64,000 nt of DNA from Pristionchus mayeri (lineage: Eukaryota; Nematoda; Chromadorea; Rhabditida; Neodiplogasteridae): assembly GCA_036245805.1 (NCBI GenBank), contig BTRK01000004.1, positions 33,713,541-33,777,540 on the forward strand. Reading direction: 5' to 3'. Under the pieces are notes generated by a model. That model did not search any database, was not told where the DNA came from, and worked only from the letters and a program-made list of their open reading frames with translations. Positions 23,686 to 35,200 of the stretch are shown here, piece after piece. Numbering within the stretch: position 1 is the stretch's first letter; each line of letters starts with the position of its first letter. The position numbers were made by a program, and so were the translations under genes.

Positions 23686-24926
23686 TTGGGGTGTCCGGAA
23701 AGTTCGTATAATTTTTTGTTTTTATTTTTTATTCAATGCTTTACAATTCTCAGTGACCAATCTATGCCCCCTTCTTTCTCACTACCTCCCTCCAGCGATT
23801 GGGCAGGGTCTCGATTCTCTTCCAGAATGCGGGTTTCTTCTAGACCGCCCAGTTCACGAAAGCCCTCACAACTTCATCTCGATTCTTGAACTTCTTTCCT
23901 TTGCAGAAGTCAGAGAGAGAGAGCGGAAGCAGTGGTAGTCGCATGGGGAGAGATCCGGGGAATACGGTGGATGGGGAATCCTCTCGATCTTCAGCTCGTC
24001 CATTTTCTTCTGGGTCATCTTCGCTCGATGTGGGCGAGCATTGTCCATCAGAAGAAGAATTTTGCCCTGTTTAGGAGTCTGGGAGGGACTCTGATCGCGA
24101 CATCTTGCAGTTGTTCAGAGAAGAGGTCGGCATTGATGCTGGTGCCAGTGGCGAGGATCTCCCAGTAGATGGGACCGAGCACTGAGAAGAAGAAGCAGAG
24201 GAGTTCCTTCTTTCCGTGCTCTTCCTTCTTCGGGACGGGCGTGGGCTTCTCATCTGCATCCACCCATTGCAGTCTCCTCACAGGGTTATCGTACGTGATC
24301 CACTTCTCATCTGTAGCGATGATGGAATTGACCCATCGAAGATTGGATCTACGATGGAGTAATTCCCGACAGACTTGAACACGATTTTTCAGCTGTTCGG
24401 GGGGAGGGGTAATGGGGAATCACTTGTGGGAGTTTCGGCTTCTTCCAAGATCGATGGAGGATATCGGACGCCGTTGATCTGGGAGTACCAGTATCCTTCT
24501 TCAACTCACGCACACTGGCCATGGGCTTGCGCTTCAGTGTGCGGAGAACGAGAGGCTGATCGAGGGAGGGAGGGCGTCCAGAGCGGGGTTGATCATCGAG
24601 ACCAAACTCCCCTTTCTTGAAGCGGGAGAACCACTTATTGCAGAAGGTTATGGAGGGGGCGTCAACTCCTTCCGACTGGGCCAGGGCAGAGTGGGCCTCC
24701 TTCACGGATCGGCCAAGACGGTAGTAATGAAGTAAAACTGCTCGGAGGTAGAGATGGGAATCCATCACAAGAATCAATGTAGCAACTAGGAGACTGATTA
24801 AATCCTCTCACTACTCAACGTCAGAATGATGCAATACATTGTTGACAAACAGATTGCGTAATCACTGCATTTGATCGCGAACTGACTTTTTTCCGAAGCA
24901 TTATACGAACTTTCCGGACACCCCAA
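23686..24926. mobile_element. Classic mariner (DD34D) inserted in the LINE
   Basis: Terminal inverted repeats begin TTGGGGTGTCCGGAAAGTTC and match for about 26 bp at both ends. TA flanks it on each side (23684-23685, 24927-24928). Length is 1241 bp, usual for mariner. It lies in LINE ORF2 in antisense orientation, so it is younger than that LINE copy. Confidence 0.93.
23866..24777 (-). pseudogene. Mariner transposase, frameshifted
   Basis: Three frames together cover a mariner transposase: an N-terminal HTH part (MDSHLYLRAVLLHYYRLG, then FSRFKKGEFGLDDQPRSGRP), a middle part (WVDADEKPTPVPKK, with Asp-to-Glu catalytic context degraded) and a C-terminal part with DNARPH and YSPDLSPCDYH. The last two Asp residues are 34 apart, hence mariner proper. 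At least two frameshifts separate the pieces, so no active enzyme is made. Confidence 0.88.
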
Positions 24927-25609
24927 TATTTTCCAATAGTATTCCCTCCTTCCATTACTTTACCCATTCCATAGTCCCCATTCATCCACTCTTCATCCCC
25001 CTCCCCCCTTTAGAGATCCTCTGACGCTGGTTCTCGGAGCAGAGTCTACCTGGTCTACCTCGAGTGCCTTCTCCTCGATAAAAACTCCCCATAAGACCAG
25101 ACGAAGACAGATGAGACCAGCCGATTGGATCTTCTCATTTTAAGATTGCACCTCCACCCCCCACATTCCCCCCTTCCTACCGTATTTCGTCCTCAGTGTG
25201 AGGAGAGTCAATTCTCTTGTATCATAACGCATAAGTAATTATTCGTCTTTCGTTGCGCCACCGAGCGTAGATAAAATATATAAATATATAAGTGTTAAAC
25301 TTATAATTACTTGGTAACAAGACTTATGCATGCAAGTGTAGGGGAGCACATACTGGTTACAATGATATAACTCCCAAGTTCCTAGGTCTACTGTCAAATG
25401 AACAACGACGAGTTGTGTAATTGTCGTTTTTGCAATTGTCACCCCCCCCCCCCCCCCCCCCGAATATCTTACCTATTCAAGTCTTCGCCTGGTACTGTTT
25501 TGTTGTATGCGATCACAGTCTTCTCTTGACTCCGCATATTTCTGTACCTTATGCAAGTGCCCAAATCGTCGCTCATTTGTCGAAAAAATCGAATAATTTG
25601 TTTCACAGC

Positions 25610-26596
25610 ATGCGTCTATTCCTCCACACCCTCCTCTTCCTTCCCCTCGTCTCTCATTCTGTGAGAGATTCGGACGTGTTTCAAGAAGGACTCCCTCCAC
25701 ATCCCGTCAAGAACATGAATATGGCCAATGTTATGGGATTGTGGTACGAAGGAATCAACTCTTCCGACTCCACTAACGACAGATGCGTTTCGTACAAGTG
25801 TGAGTATAAATCATTTTTTTGTTGCTACTAGCATTATTCCTCTGGTTATGACAACTAATGTTATGCCAAATATCATACCACATGATAAGTATGACGAAAA
25901 AGAAATGTATAACGGTATCACATTTTTTTCAAAAAATGAGAGACATGAGCATTTAAACTTAAATCAACATCATCTATTCAGTCTACGAACTTGATGAATC
26001 GCCCTACCCATCGACCTTCTTAACCGATAAGCAGTGCACATCCACGAAGAACATAACACGCATGGGGAAAACACGCGTTCGCAGGATCATTCGGTCCCGT
26101 TTTACAACAGGGAGTGGGTTCGGAAAGGATGGGCTGATTGTCATTAATAACGGGAATGATATCGAGAGCTGTGAGTTTGTTCAATATCGTCATGCAACTA
26201 ACCATTGGGTTCCAGTAAAAGTCTTCAAACTCGGTCCCGTGGTCGTCAACTCGCATGGGTTCCTCCAATACGAGTACGCTGTTCTCTCCAACTCAGCCCA
26301 CTATCCCGTCACTACCTTCGTTAGGGATCCAGTGCATTTTAAGGATAACTTTGAGGTGAGAAGGAATGAAAGGGTAAAGAATATAGGAATATAATAATTT
26401 CACATAAGAAGGGGATACTCGGTGATTCCTGTCATGGCTTAGAAGTACTGCTTGTAATAATAATTTTGAGCATTTTCAGGAACAAGTCATGCAGTGGATT
26501 AACGAGAATTTCTTCACCAGCCACTTCCGCGAAATAAATAAGCAATTCAGCCTCGTTCAGCCGTATTCGTATGCATCCTGCAAGTTTCGTCAATAG
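25610..26596 (+). CDS. Secreted lipocalin B, intact
   Basis: Exons: 25610-25799, 25982-26170, 26216-26355, 26480-26596. The ATG follows TTTCACAG by one base, a likely trans-splice acceptor. A hydrophobic signal peptide (MRLFLHTLLFLPLVSHS) leads to the lipocalin signature VMGLWYEGI (G-x-W), then NDRCVSYKC, then KLGPVVVNSHGFLQYEY and FVRDPVHF, and a C-terminal Cys (YASCKFRQ) expected to pair with an upstream Cys across the barrel. Lipocalins carry small hydrophobic ligands outside cells. Its core promoter is a weak version of the cluster type (ACTCCGC then ACCTTATGCAAG). Poly-C at 25441-25460 lies upstream. Family assignment is by motif; the ligand is unknown. Confidence 0.82.
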
Positions 26597-27018
26597 ATAA
26601 TAGAGACTATTGGATAACCATTTTATGATTTCGATAACCACCTTCATACGTAAACACATGTAAATGGCTACCTTATCTTCTAATTCTTTGATTCGATCTG
26701 ATAAAGTATTTACATATAATGTTTATTTTAAATGAATTGTTATTATTGGGCCGTTAAAGATGCTTTTAGTATTGAGAACATCCCGTGAATTTGAGTCGAG
26801 AGTGCCCCAAGTTGCCAGATCAAATCTCCATCGGTTACGGTAGTGCTAGCACCCCGTAAATTCATTATCTTTTCCGTACTATTCTAATTGCATTATCTGG
26901 AGAGTGTTGTTTATTTAGCGAGAGAGTGTATCAACAATTTGAAGATCAAGAATGCAAGTGTGTGATTATGATAAGCAAGGAATACAGTTGATGGTGGTTA
27001 AAAATGATAAATAATGGA

Positions 27019-28157
27019 TTAATTGCTGCTGTGCTTGGCCAGATCTTTAGGAAACTCTTTTGCATTATATTCAGAGTAATTACAGGAGGAGTATTTGACA
27101 GACGACATGCGATATTTTACTCCGTTACGCTCGTTGAATGCACGAGGAAGGAGCCATTCATGAACATTTTTCTAAACCAGATTTGTTAAAAGAAAAAAAT
27201 CCAACAGATCCTGAGATTCGTAGAACATGGAAATGTGTTTTTGAGATGATAATTCTAAGATGATTTGCTGGTTGCGTTACCTGATACTTCTGCTTGAAAA
27301 TGGCTGGATCTCTAACGAGTACATTAACAGGAAATTTGTTCGGACCCGCCATTCGTACTGAGGAATTTCGCACTGGGTGCAAACAGGACCAATTTTCTGG
27401 ATGGTGTCTGGAAAAAACACTCTGAGAATATATTTGACTCAATCTGCTCACATTTCCTGAAAGTGAATGCTTGATGATTGATGAATAGAAGTGTCGATTT
27501 CGGGTAATCAGGCATCATCACTTCGCTGTAGACGGTGCTAACCGTGCCCATTTCAGATATATTTTGAGACATTTTAAACGTAGCGAAATATAGCCTGTCG
27601 TCGATGTTGCTTTGGCGAATTTCTTTGACTGCAACAGCTTCTTTCAGTTTGTTTTAAGTAGAAAAGTCACAAAACAATAATCGAGGCTTGCTCACAGTTG
27701 TGGATAGTGCATATCTCTTCAATGAACTCAGGAGATACAAACCACATTCCCATCATTTTGGATGTGTCAGCGTATTCATCGACAACAGGCTCGTTGAATT
27801 CCAGCATCACGGGAGTTGTCGGAACGGGATCAGTGACCTGTAGAAACCAGGGAATTAATCGGAGGAACTTTGCTTATGTTGCGTCTTATTATATGTGCGT
27901 ATCATTATCTTTGGGGATATCAAGTTAGCTCAAACACTTGACATCATAGATGTGATTTGGGTCTACTAAAAGTTATATATGGTGCGTGAATGAACGTTCA
28001 TATCGTTGATATGTTGAGGGATGCTTACTTCATGGATCACAGTTCTAGTGACAGTCTCTACGATGGTCTCGATTGTTGTGCGAGGTGGAGGAGGAAGTCG
28101 GGCAGATGTTGACAACTCCATTAGGAGAAGGGAAAGGGAGAAGGAGAGAAGACGCAT
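27019..28157 (-). pseudogene. Lipocalin C: full gene with one frameshift
   Basis: Exon 1 (28157 down to about 28031) encodes signal peptide plus RTTIETIVETVTRTVIHE. Exon 2 (27841-27695) has VTDPVPTTPVMLEF and KMMGMWF, the G-x-W signature. Exon 3 (about 27632-27450) has DDRLYFATFKM and SEVMMPDYPKSTLLFINHQ. Exon 4 has TIQKIGPVCTQCEIPQYE and then slips: near 27345 one base is missing, after which the conserved MAGPNKFPVNVLVRDPAIFK continues in another frame. Exon 5 (27171-27019) is intact (VHEWLLPRAFNERNG, SSCNYSEYN). Only this one lesion is seen, so a sequencing or assembly error is a real alternative. The gene lies tail-to-tail with lipocalin B. Confidence 0.75.
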
Positions 28158-28176
28158 CGGGAGAAGGGATCACTTG

Positions 28177-28233
28177 CAACTGATGACATCTATCTCGAAT
28201 CGGGGGCATTTATAGGGCCAGAAAGGGGCGGGA
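28177..28233 (-). promoter_or_regulatory. Core promoter of lipocalin C
   Basis: Read on the minus strand: GATCCCGCCCCTTTC, then CCTATAAATG (TATA start at 28214), then CATCAGTTG starting at 28185, 29 bp after the TATA start, then the ATG at 28157. This is the same module as the Thr-rich gene promoters. Confidence 0.7.
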
Positions 28234-28820
28234 TCGGGAGTATTGAGTCCAAACGACATAATAGGTGAGAAAAGAAAGTGAGAATGCGTCTTCCTACTGT
28301 AGATTAATACACGAGATTTCTGGCAGTTTGACCATCCAATAGAGCGATGTATTTGTAGGCTTGTTATGGGAAGAAACTATTTTGGAGATGGAATCCTATC
28401 GGTATTACTTCTGACGGATTTTCCAGTAGGAGCTATTCGTCGGAATGTGGTCGCAGACTTGAATAAGACAACAAGCTGCTATTTTCCGGGCGAATATTCG
28501 CTGTTTCTAAGACAGATATTGCTCGATCGCCTTGAAAACTTTGATGCGTGAACAACTTTACTTGTTATTTCGAACGAGGTACAATACGCCAAATATCAAC
28601 GATACACATTTTCGAAAAAAATCGGTAACTGTACATCAAAATTTTGGGAAATGTTTATTGGTCCCCTAAGATGATTTTGAAACTTTGTGTCACATTACCT
28701 TCAAGATGTGACGCTCTTACAGTGATAAAGTTTTAACTGAACACATTTTAGAGCTTGGTTACAGAGACAAACAATGACAAGACAGTTGATCGCAATGGGC
28801 AATTTAACTTGAATATACGC
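28234..28820. other. Intergenic; no gene seen
   Basis: This lies between the lipocalin C promoter and the 3' end of the Rab fragment. It holds AT-rich sequence and one 61-codon frame without recognisable motif. Nothing else is supported. Confidence 0.5.
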
Positions 28821-29289
28821 TCAGCAACACATCGCCTTTTCAATCTTCTCAGGCGCAGAAATATCGATTCCGTTCTGTGCGATGTAATCTCCTGTAAAAT
28901 AGGCGCTTATTTACAGGGTGCGGAGAAAGTATGAAACAAAGTTTGAACTCAAATATTTCATCAGTCCTGGAAACCTGTTCATACATGTAATAACAGGTTT
29001 TACCTAATCATTCGGTGTATTCAAGCCGCACTTTAAATTGTTTCCCGTAGTAATGGTTCGACCCCACCAATACCGCCAACCAGTTATTGACCTTTGGAGC
29101 ACCGACGATACCGTAGGTTCAATCACGAAGAAACCCCGTGTTTGCCGTCCTACCGTTTTCAAGACCATCCGCCGTTTCAGGGAGCTGGGCACGACTAAGG
29201 ACCGTCCTAGAATGGGCAGACCTTCCTCCGCTGTCACTCTCAAGAACAGGAAAATTGTTCTGAAGCGAGTCGCACGCAATCCCGAGCGA

Positions 29290-29589
29290 TGTGTCTTGGT
29301 CCGCTCCTCTTTTCAATCTATATTTCTGACATTCCCTGCATCCTCCCCCCTGATACCTTTAGCAGTATGTATGCTGACTATCTCAAAATTTACACTGTTA
29401 ACAACCCCTCCCTCCTCCAATCAGCTATCGATAATCTGCTCGCCTGGAGTTCCCGCTGGGGCCTCACCCTCTCCCCTTCCAAAACTGTAATTATGCTGCT
29501 CGGAGCTAATCACATCCACCGATCCTTCCAATCACGAAGTGTTACGATCTACTCGAAACTTTTCTCCACGTATGTCCGCCCCCTCCTCC
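29290..29589 (+). mobile_element. Reverse transcriptase fragment of a second LINE family
   Basis: The frame reads GPLLFSIYISDIPCILPP and then YADYLKIYTVNN, where the catalytic FADD has become YADY, and WSSRWGLTLSPSKT. It differs clearly from the CR1-like copies in this window. About 300 bp long, it lies inside the maT transposase gene, joined just after RVARNPERC. Together with the palindrome next to it, it replaces the middle of the transposase. Confidence 0.8.
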
Positions 29590-29757
29590 ATGTAATTTGA
29601 AACTATAGAGAGATTAGGGCTACTAACATAGTTGCCCAACACTGGCGGCGAAGTGATTTCAGACCATGAGTTGGGGGTCATGGTCTGAAATCACTTCGCC
29701 GCCAGTGTTGGGCAACTATGTTAGTAGCCCTAATCTCTCTATAGTTTCAAATTACAT
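29590..29757. repeat. Near-perfect 168-bp palindrome
   Basis: Arms of about 78 bp (TGTAATTTGAAACTATAGAG ... and its complement) flank a short loop GAGTTGGGGGTC. It forms the 3' edge of the LINE fragment inside maT element 2. It may be a small foldback element or the result of strand switching during the LINE insertion. Confidence 0.88.
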
Positions 29758-31427
29758 TAAAAATCTTGACTTCTCCTCTCACTGGCATTCACAAGGAAAA
29801 GAGACTGAAGAGATGCAAGAAGCTTCTGTCGTGGGCCGAACATCTCACGACTGTCTACTCGGATGAGAAGATGTTCACGGTGGAACAGGCTTTCAACAGT
29901 CAGAACACGAGAGTGATTGCCCAGTCTGACCAGCAATCCAATGCTAGGGCAAAACCGTCTCTCGAGTTTCCCACCCGCAGTCAGTGATGGTTTGGGCAGG
30001 AGTGTGTGCTACCGGAAAGACTCCCCTTATTTTCGTCAAGCCCGGTGTGAAGATCGATAAGCACTACTACATCAAGTAGATCCTGGAGAAGACTCTTCTT
30101 CTCTGATCACGTTCCCACTTCAAAGGGCGCCATTAGACCTTCCAGCAAGATTCTGCACTTATCCATTCCGCAAGCTCACCCAGAACTGGTGTGCGAGCCA
30201 TCTTCCGGATCTCATTCCATCGAATGAATGGCCCTCCAACAGCCCCAATTTGAATCCCCTCGACATTAGTGTGTTGTCGGTTCTGGAGAAGGATGCTTGC
30301 TCCACCAGCCACCAGAATCTGGAGAGTCTCAAGAACTCCCTTTAGAAGGCATGGGACAAGATCGATAAGAAGTACCCTCGGGCCCTCGTCGATTCAGTTC
30401 CTTCTTGTCTTAAGGCTGTCATCAAGGCTAACGGAAGTCAAATCGAATAACCTCTCGTTGTTATGTTCCTAATATCTCTGATAAATGATGTGTACCGTTT
30501 CAAAAGTGTGCGATGGTTTTGAAAGAAAATGTATGGTTAAATATTTGTTGCCATGCTTTCTCCGCACCCTTTATAGAATCAACATTCAAAAACCAATTAA
30601 CAATAAACTTCAGTAGAAATAGGCTACTGACCTCCAATGTTTTTGTTTGATACCGACTTGAACATCTCAGTGAGCAACGTTGTGAATTCAGCTTCTACGT
30701 TCGTGCTATCCTTGGGAGATGTTTCTGCAAATAAATTGACAGAAATGTCTAAGGATAGCAATCAAGGCAAGATACCAATGACTCCATTTTGACTCTCTAT
30801 AAAACACTTCAACCTTTCTCTTACTTTCCCCACATGCATCGCACTCTCGCAGATTTTCTTTGACCTGGTTAGATAAAGAGAAAGAACAAGGAGAAAATCA
30901 TGTTTCCTCACCTCAAAAAATCAAGAAATTCTTCGCAGAACAATCTTATGAATATTTGTTTTTTCTAGCCGTGAATCAACATTTTTCTGATTCCAGAAGG
31001 AGTACAAATCATTATCTTCTTTTACTGTTTTCATTTGAAGAATATTAACTGTTTATTTAGCAATAAAGTCTATCAACAACATGGAGATCAATTATATAAG
31101 TATGTGAATATGATATGCAAGGATTGCAATTGACAGAATAAATAATCAATCATGAATATGACCGAATTAATTTCTGGAGCTCTTGGAAAGATCTCTGAGA
31201 TCGCTTGGAATAGCATTTTCAGAATATGCACTGTAATCGCAGGACGAATAAGCGATGGGCGATATGGTATATTTCTTTCCTTTATATTCGTTGAATCCAC
31301 GAGTTTGGAGCCACACAACAATACCATTCTGAAAATGTGTATTCTAAAATGACAACACAGCTCACATTACCCTTACAACTTGGTAATACAAACTATATTT
31401 TTAGCTTATTCAGAAATTTGACTATAT

Positions 31428-33095
31428 GAGAGGAATCGCGAGAGAATCGACCATTTGAGGGGGATGGGCGGCGGTAGGAAAAAAATCTGTCCTACCTGGC
31501 AACAAATTTGCTTACAAGTATTTCAAATGATGCTCTTTCAAACTGCGTCGTCAGAATTGTGCTATTGGTCGTCATCTTCGAGATTCAGAAGGCCAAACTT
31601 GATACTATCACTTTTCGACAGTCAGATCGGGCGCACTTAAATTATCATAACTTTGTTCAAAATGAAGGTAGAAAGTCGTTCTTTTTTAGAAAGAAAGCTG
31701 AGAACAATCTCTATGTTGACGATATCATTCTTGTGCGGGGCGGTCGGGTGCACCAAAAATAACGTAATTTTGGAAATCGGAAAAAAAGATGTTGGGTTAT
31801 CATGCTTAAGTTGTAGTACCTATATATGGCTAACTTTTCGGCAAAAATTTGGGAAATCGGAGCATAAACAAAAAAATCGCTGGCACTTTTGTACGACGAC
31901 CCCAAAATGAGTTCTGGACAAGAGTACTTCCGTATCTTCAATTGGTCTCATTTGGGCTCAAAATCATTCAAAAACATCCAAAACAACATTATAAGTTTCT
32001 ACTCCCCATATTATAGCACTTCCATTGGTCATAAATGGTCAGCTGACCGAAAATTTGAAATTCGGTATTTTGACCTTTTCCAAGTTGCTGGATGGGCTCA
32101 ATTGCACTAAAGTTGTTTCAAATCATGCAACAACATTCCTCGAAACGGCTCTCAAAAAGCGCGCGTCTGGAAATACGATATTTCATCAGAGCTTTAACGA
32201 AGAGATAGAAACTCACTTTCAACAGATGAAATGTTTAGCTCATCGTGCTCTGCGTTTCTAGCCATGTGACAGGTCGCTATCTCTATTTTGAACAGATGTA
32301 CACTTTAGCGCCTTTCATTGGATTCCTCTGATGACATTTCGTATTTCCAGACGCGCGCTTTTTGAGAGCCGTTTCGAGGAATGTTGTTACATTATTTGAA
32401 ACAACTTTAGTGCAATAGAGCCCATCCAGCAACTTGGAAAAGGTCAAAATACCGAACTTCAAATTTTCGGTCAACTGACCATTTATGACCAATGGAAGTG
32501 CTATAATATGGGGAGTAGAAACTTATAATGTTGTTTTGGATGCTTTTGAATCATTTTGAGCCCAAATGAGACCAATTGAAGATACGGAACTCTTGTCCCG
32601 AACTCATTTTGGGGTCGTCGCACAAAAGTGCCAGCGCTTTTTTTGTTTATGCTCCGATTTCCCTAATTTTTGCCGAAAAGTTAGCCATATATAGTACTAC
32701 AACTTAAGCATGATACCCCAATATCTTTTTCCGATTTCCAAAGTTACGTTATTTTTGGTGCACCCGACAGCGCCGCACCAGGATGAGCACCAGGAATGAT
32801 ATCGTCAACATAAAATTTGTAGAGATTGTTCTCAGCTTTCTTTCTAAAAAAAGAACGACTTTCAACCTTCATTTTGAACAAAGTTATGATAATTTAAGTG
32901 CGCCCGATCTGACTGTCGAAAAGTGATAGTATCAAGTTTGGCATTCTGAATCTCGAAGATGACGACCAATAGCACAATTCTGACGACGCAGTTTGAAAGA
33001 GCATCATTTGAAATACTTGTTGGCAAATTTGTTGCCAGGTAGGACAGATTTTTTCCTACCGCCACGGCGTGGTCGATTTTCTCGCGATTCGCCTC
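31428..33095. mobile_element. Foldback element, family C (1668 bp)
   Basis: Inverted arms of about 800 bp meet near 32258. Ends read GAGAGGAATCGCGAGAG and the complement of GAGGCGAATCGCGAGAA. ATAT stands on both sides (31424-31427, 33096-33099), a 4-bp target duplication. No transposase frame is seen; the 60-85-residue frames are mirrored and featureless. It lies in the last intron of lipocalin D. Confidence 0.85.
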
Positions 33096-33312
33096 ATATC
33101 AAAGTTACCTCAAAGTATTGCTTGAAAAAGGAAGGATCTCTGACGAGTACAGCAAACATTTGGGTTTGAGGATCTAGGGTGGGTCCGGCCAAAACCATAT
33201 ATTCATACTGAGGCGTTTGACAATTTTTGCACACGGGACCAAGTTTCTGGATCGTCACTGAAGAAATACGCTTTAAAGCAGAATGTAATCGGCCTACTCA
33301 CATTGCTTATAA

Positions 33313-35200
33313 CACGCGTCTTCTGAGAGAATGCATGAAAACGGACTGCCCGCGGAACCAGGAGCCCCAACTTTCAGCAGCATCAACGAGATAATTATGC
33401 CAAAGTATATTGGGGACGAGAAAACTTTCTACGTTGGCCGTTTCTTTCAGAACCGGCTTTTAGGCATTATCCGGTTCAGCAATCGGCTCTAACATATGAA
33501 AGCTCCCAGATGGGCTAGAATGGTGGCAGTGGGCTCAAAATGTTCGGAAAATTATTTCGAGACACTTTTACGTTGACAGTAATCTTCGTGGGTGTCATCT
33601 TCATATTGAAATTTACGAAAAACTGCGATCCAAAACGTAAAATAAATTCTACCGGCTCGGGAACCCCACCCTTTCAAGTATGCGGTGCTCATATTCGGAA
33701 TCTCCATACCCGATTCTATCAGGAAAAATATAGTGCCGCTCTCCTTAGGCGTGACAAGTGGTCTTCCCAATGCGAAAATTGTGTCCGATTCGCACAATTT
33801 CACAATCACTTTTCTAAAAATCATCGGCTAGCAGCTCCAAAACGTGACTAAATTGACCAAAACATCTCAAATAGGTGAACTAACCCTGAAAAACTCGAAT
33901 AGAAGGCATGTTGAGACTTTCGAAAAAAAATCGAAAAAAAATTTCTCGATTTTCATGAATTTTAATTTTCATGATTTTCAAGAATCTTTCGAGACCAAAG
34001 TAATGTAATGGTAATATAGATGCATAATTTCTTCGAAAGAAGACCGATTTCGGTCACAGAGCCGGAAATTGGAAAATTTCCGGTTTTCGTCTCCAGTATT
34101 GGACAAGATTATGCAATATATTTAAAAGCAAGACAACTAGCTTGTTAAATGTGTTGACAACGATAAATAAACACTTTTTTTTGCTAAAGCGAAGATATCT
34201 ACAAGGAAATGATAGTACTACATTGTAAATTGTAGTTGTATTTTCGAAGTGTATTTTAGCCGCAATTGCATTTATCATAGTAATTTCTTGTCAGAAATCA
34301 TCGTAATTTCTTGTCAGAAATCTTCGTTTTAGCATAAAAAGTGTTTATTTATCGTTTTCAACACATTTAACATGCTAGTTGGCTTGATTTTAAATATATT
34401 GTACAGTCTTGTCCAAATCCGGAGACCAAAACCGGAAATTTTCCAATTTCCTGCTCTGTGACCGAAATCGGTCTTCTTTCGAAGAAATTATGCATATGTA
34501 TTACCATTATATTATTTTGGTCTCGAAAGATTCTTGAAAATCATGAAAATTAAAATTCATGAAAATCGAGAAAAAAATCTTCGATTTTTTTTCGAAATTT
34601 TTGAAAAGTCTCAACAAGCTTTCTATACGAGTTTTTCAGAGTTATTTTATCTATTTAGATGTTTTGTCAATTTAGTCACGTTTTGGAGCTGCTATCCGAT
34701 GATTTTTAGAAAAGTGATTGTAAAATTGTGCGAGTCGGAAGCTATTTTCGCCTTGGGAAGACCACTTGTCACACCTAAAGAGAGCGGCACTATATTTTTC
34801 CTGATAGAATCGGGTATGGAGATTCCGAATATGAGCACCGCATACTTGAAAGGGTGGGGTTCCCGAGACGGTAGAATTTATTTTACGTTTTGGATAGCAG
34901 TTTTTCGTAAATTTCAATATGAAGATGACACCCACGAACATAACTGTCAACATAAAAATTTCTCGAAATAATTTTCCGAACATTTTGAGCCCATTGCCAC
35001 CATTCTAGCTCATCTGGGAGCATTGATATGGTAGAGCCGGGAGCTGAACCGGATAATGCCTAAAAGCCGGTTCTGAAAAAACGGCCAACGTAGAAAGTTT
35101 TCTCGTCCCCAATATACTCTGGGATAATTATCTCGTGGATACTGCTGAAAGTTGGGGCTCCTGGTTCCGCGGGCTCCTGCAATCTCTCAGAAGACGCGTG
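33313..35200. mobile_element. Foldback element, family A copy 1 (1888 bp), in a lipocalin exon
   Basis: Ends are CACGCGTCTTCTGAGAG and its exact complement; inverted arms of about 930 bp meet near 34258. ATAA flanks it on both sides (33309-33312, 35201-35204). It interrupts exon 3 of lipocalin D: removing it and one ATAA gives the Tyr-Lys-Gln codons and GT donor expected from lipocalin C. Inner arms hold a family-A core (GCTCCCAGATGNGCTAGA ... GGCTCAAAATG). The mirrored 103-residue frames show no motif. Confidence 0.9.

Larger units (their letters stand above)
20790..25024 (+). pseudogene. LINE ORF2: APE endonuclease and reverse transcriptase, broken
   Basis: The endonuclease domain shows YNARSLVNKL, FIGDFNSDI and the SDHFGI motif. 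A stop (TGA 21009-21011) replaces the Trp of the ITESW motif, which is still TGG in the second LINE copy. A run of A residues at 21908-21918 shifts the frame. The reverse transcriptase follows from 22084, with YRPISILSP, FDTVPFPKL, SGVPQGSVLGP and the catalytic FADD at about 22849-22860. The mariner at 23686-24926 interrupts the C-terminus; across the insertion the frame continues to a TGA at 25022. The protein would nick target DNA and copy the RNA in place. Confidence 0.85.
19714..25300 (+). mobile_element. CR1-like non-LTR retrotransposon, copy 1 (inactive)
   Basis: Order: 5' region rich in CTCTC (19714-20016), ORF1, ORF2 with endonuclease and reverse transcriptase, then a 3' UTR ending in AT-rich short repeats (AAATATATAAATATATAAG near 25275). 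A mariner element is inserted at 23686-24926. It lies between the arms of inverted repeat 4. ORF1 has an in-frame stop and ORF2 has a stop and a frameshift, so it cannot move by itself. The 3' boundary is approximate. Confidence 0.85.
18688..26831. repeat. Inverted repeat 4: arms about 1.03 kb, 6.1 kb apart
   Basis: About 18688-19713 is the reverse complement of 25803-26831. The arms contain exons 2-4 of a lipocalin gene and its 3' flank. The right arm begins almost exactly at the exon 1/intron 1 junction of the intact gene. The space between holds the LINE, its mariner insertion and the promoter plus exon 1 of the intact copy. Substitutions are few, including a donor site loss in the left arm. 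Confidence 0.88.
28914..30571. mobile_element. maT element 2, defective and itself invaded
   Basis: Ends begin CAGGGTGCGGAGAAAGTAT and match at both termini, with TA on either side. Transposase pieces on the plus strand start MVRPHQYRQPVIDLW at 29053 and resume near 29790 with LTTVYSDEKMF (first catalytic Asp) and later the SPNLNP region, now full of stops. Between them lie a LINE fragment and a 168-bp palindrome. It sits in the last intron of Rab fragment C. Confidence 0.85.
28821..30724 (-). pseudogene. Rab11-like fragment C (last two exons), split by a transposon
   Basis: Exon 30632-30724 encodes ETSPKDSTNVEAEFTTLL, the G5 (ETSAL) region of Rab11. The terminal exon 28821-28891 encodes GIDISAPEKIEKAMCC and stop, a C-terminal Cys-Cys for double geranylgeranylation. 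Frames join in phase. A maT transposon (28914-30571) sits in the intron, 22 bp from the acceptor side. No GTP-binding exons (G1-G4) are found upstream, so this is a relic of a Rab gene. Confidence 0.8.

Noticed and set aside
33540..34983. Mirrored 103-residue frames in foldback A1 as element-encoded protein
   Set aside because: Residue changes between arms are as expected for neutral DNA and no motif is seen.
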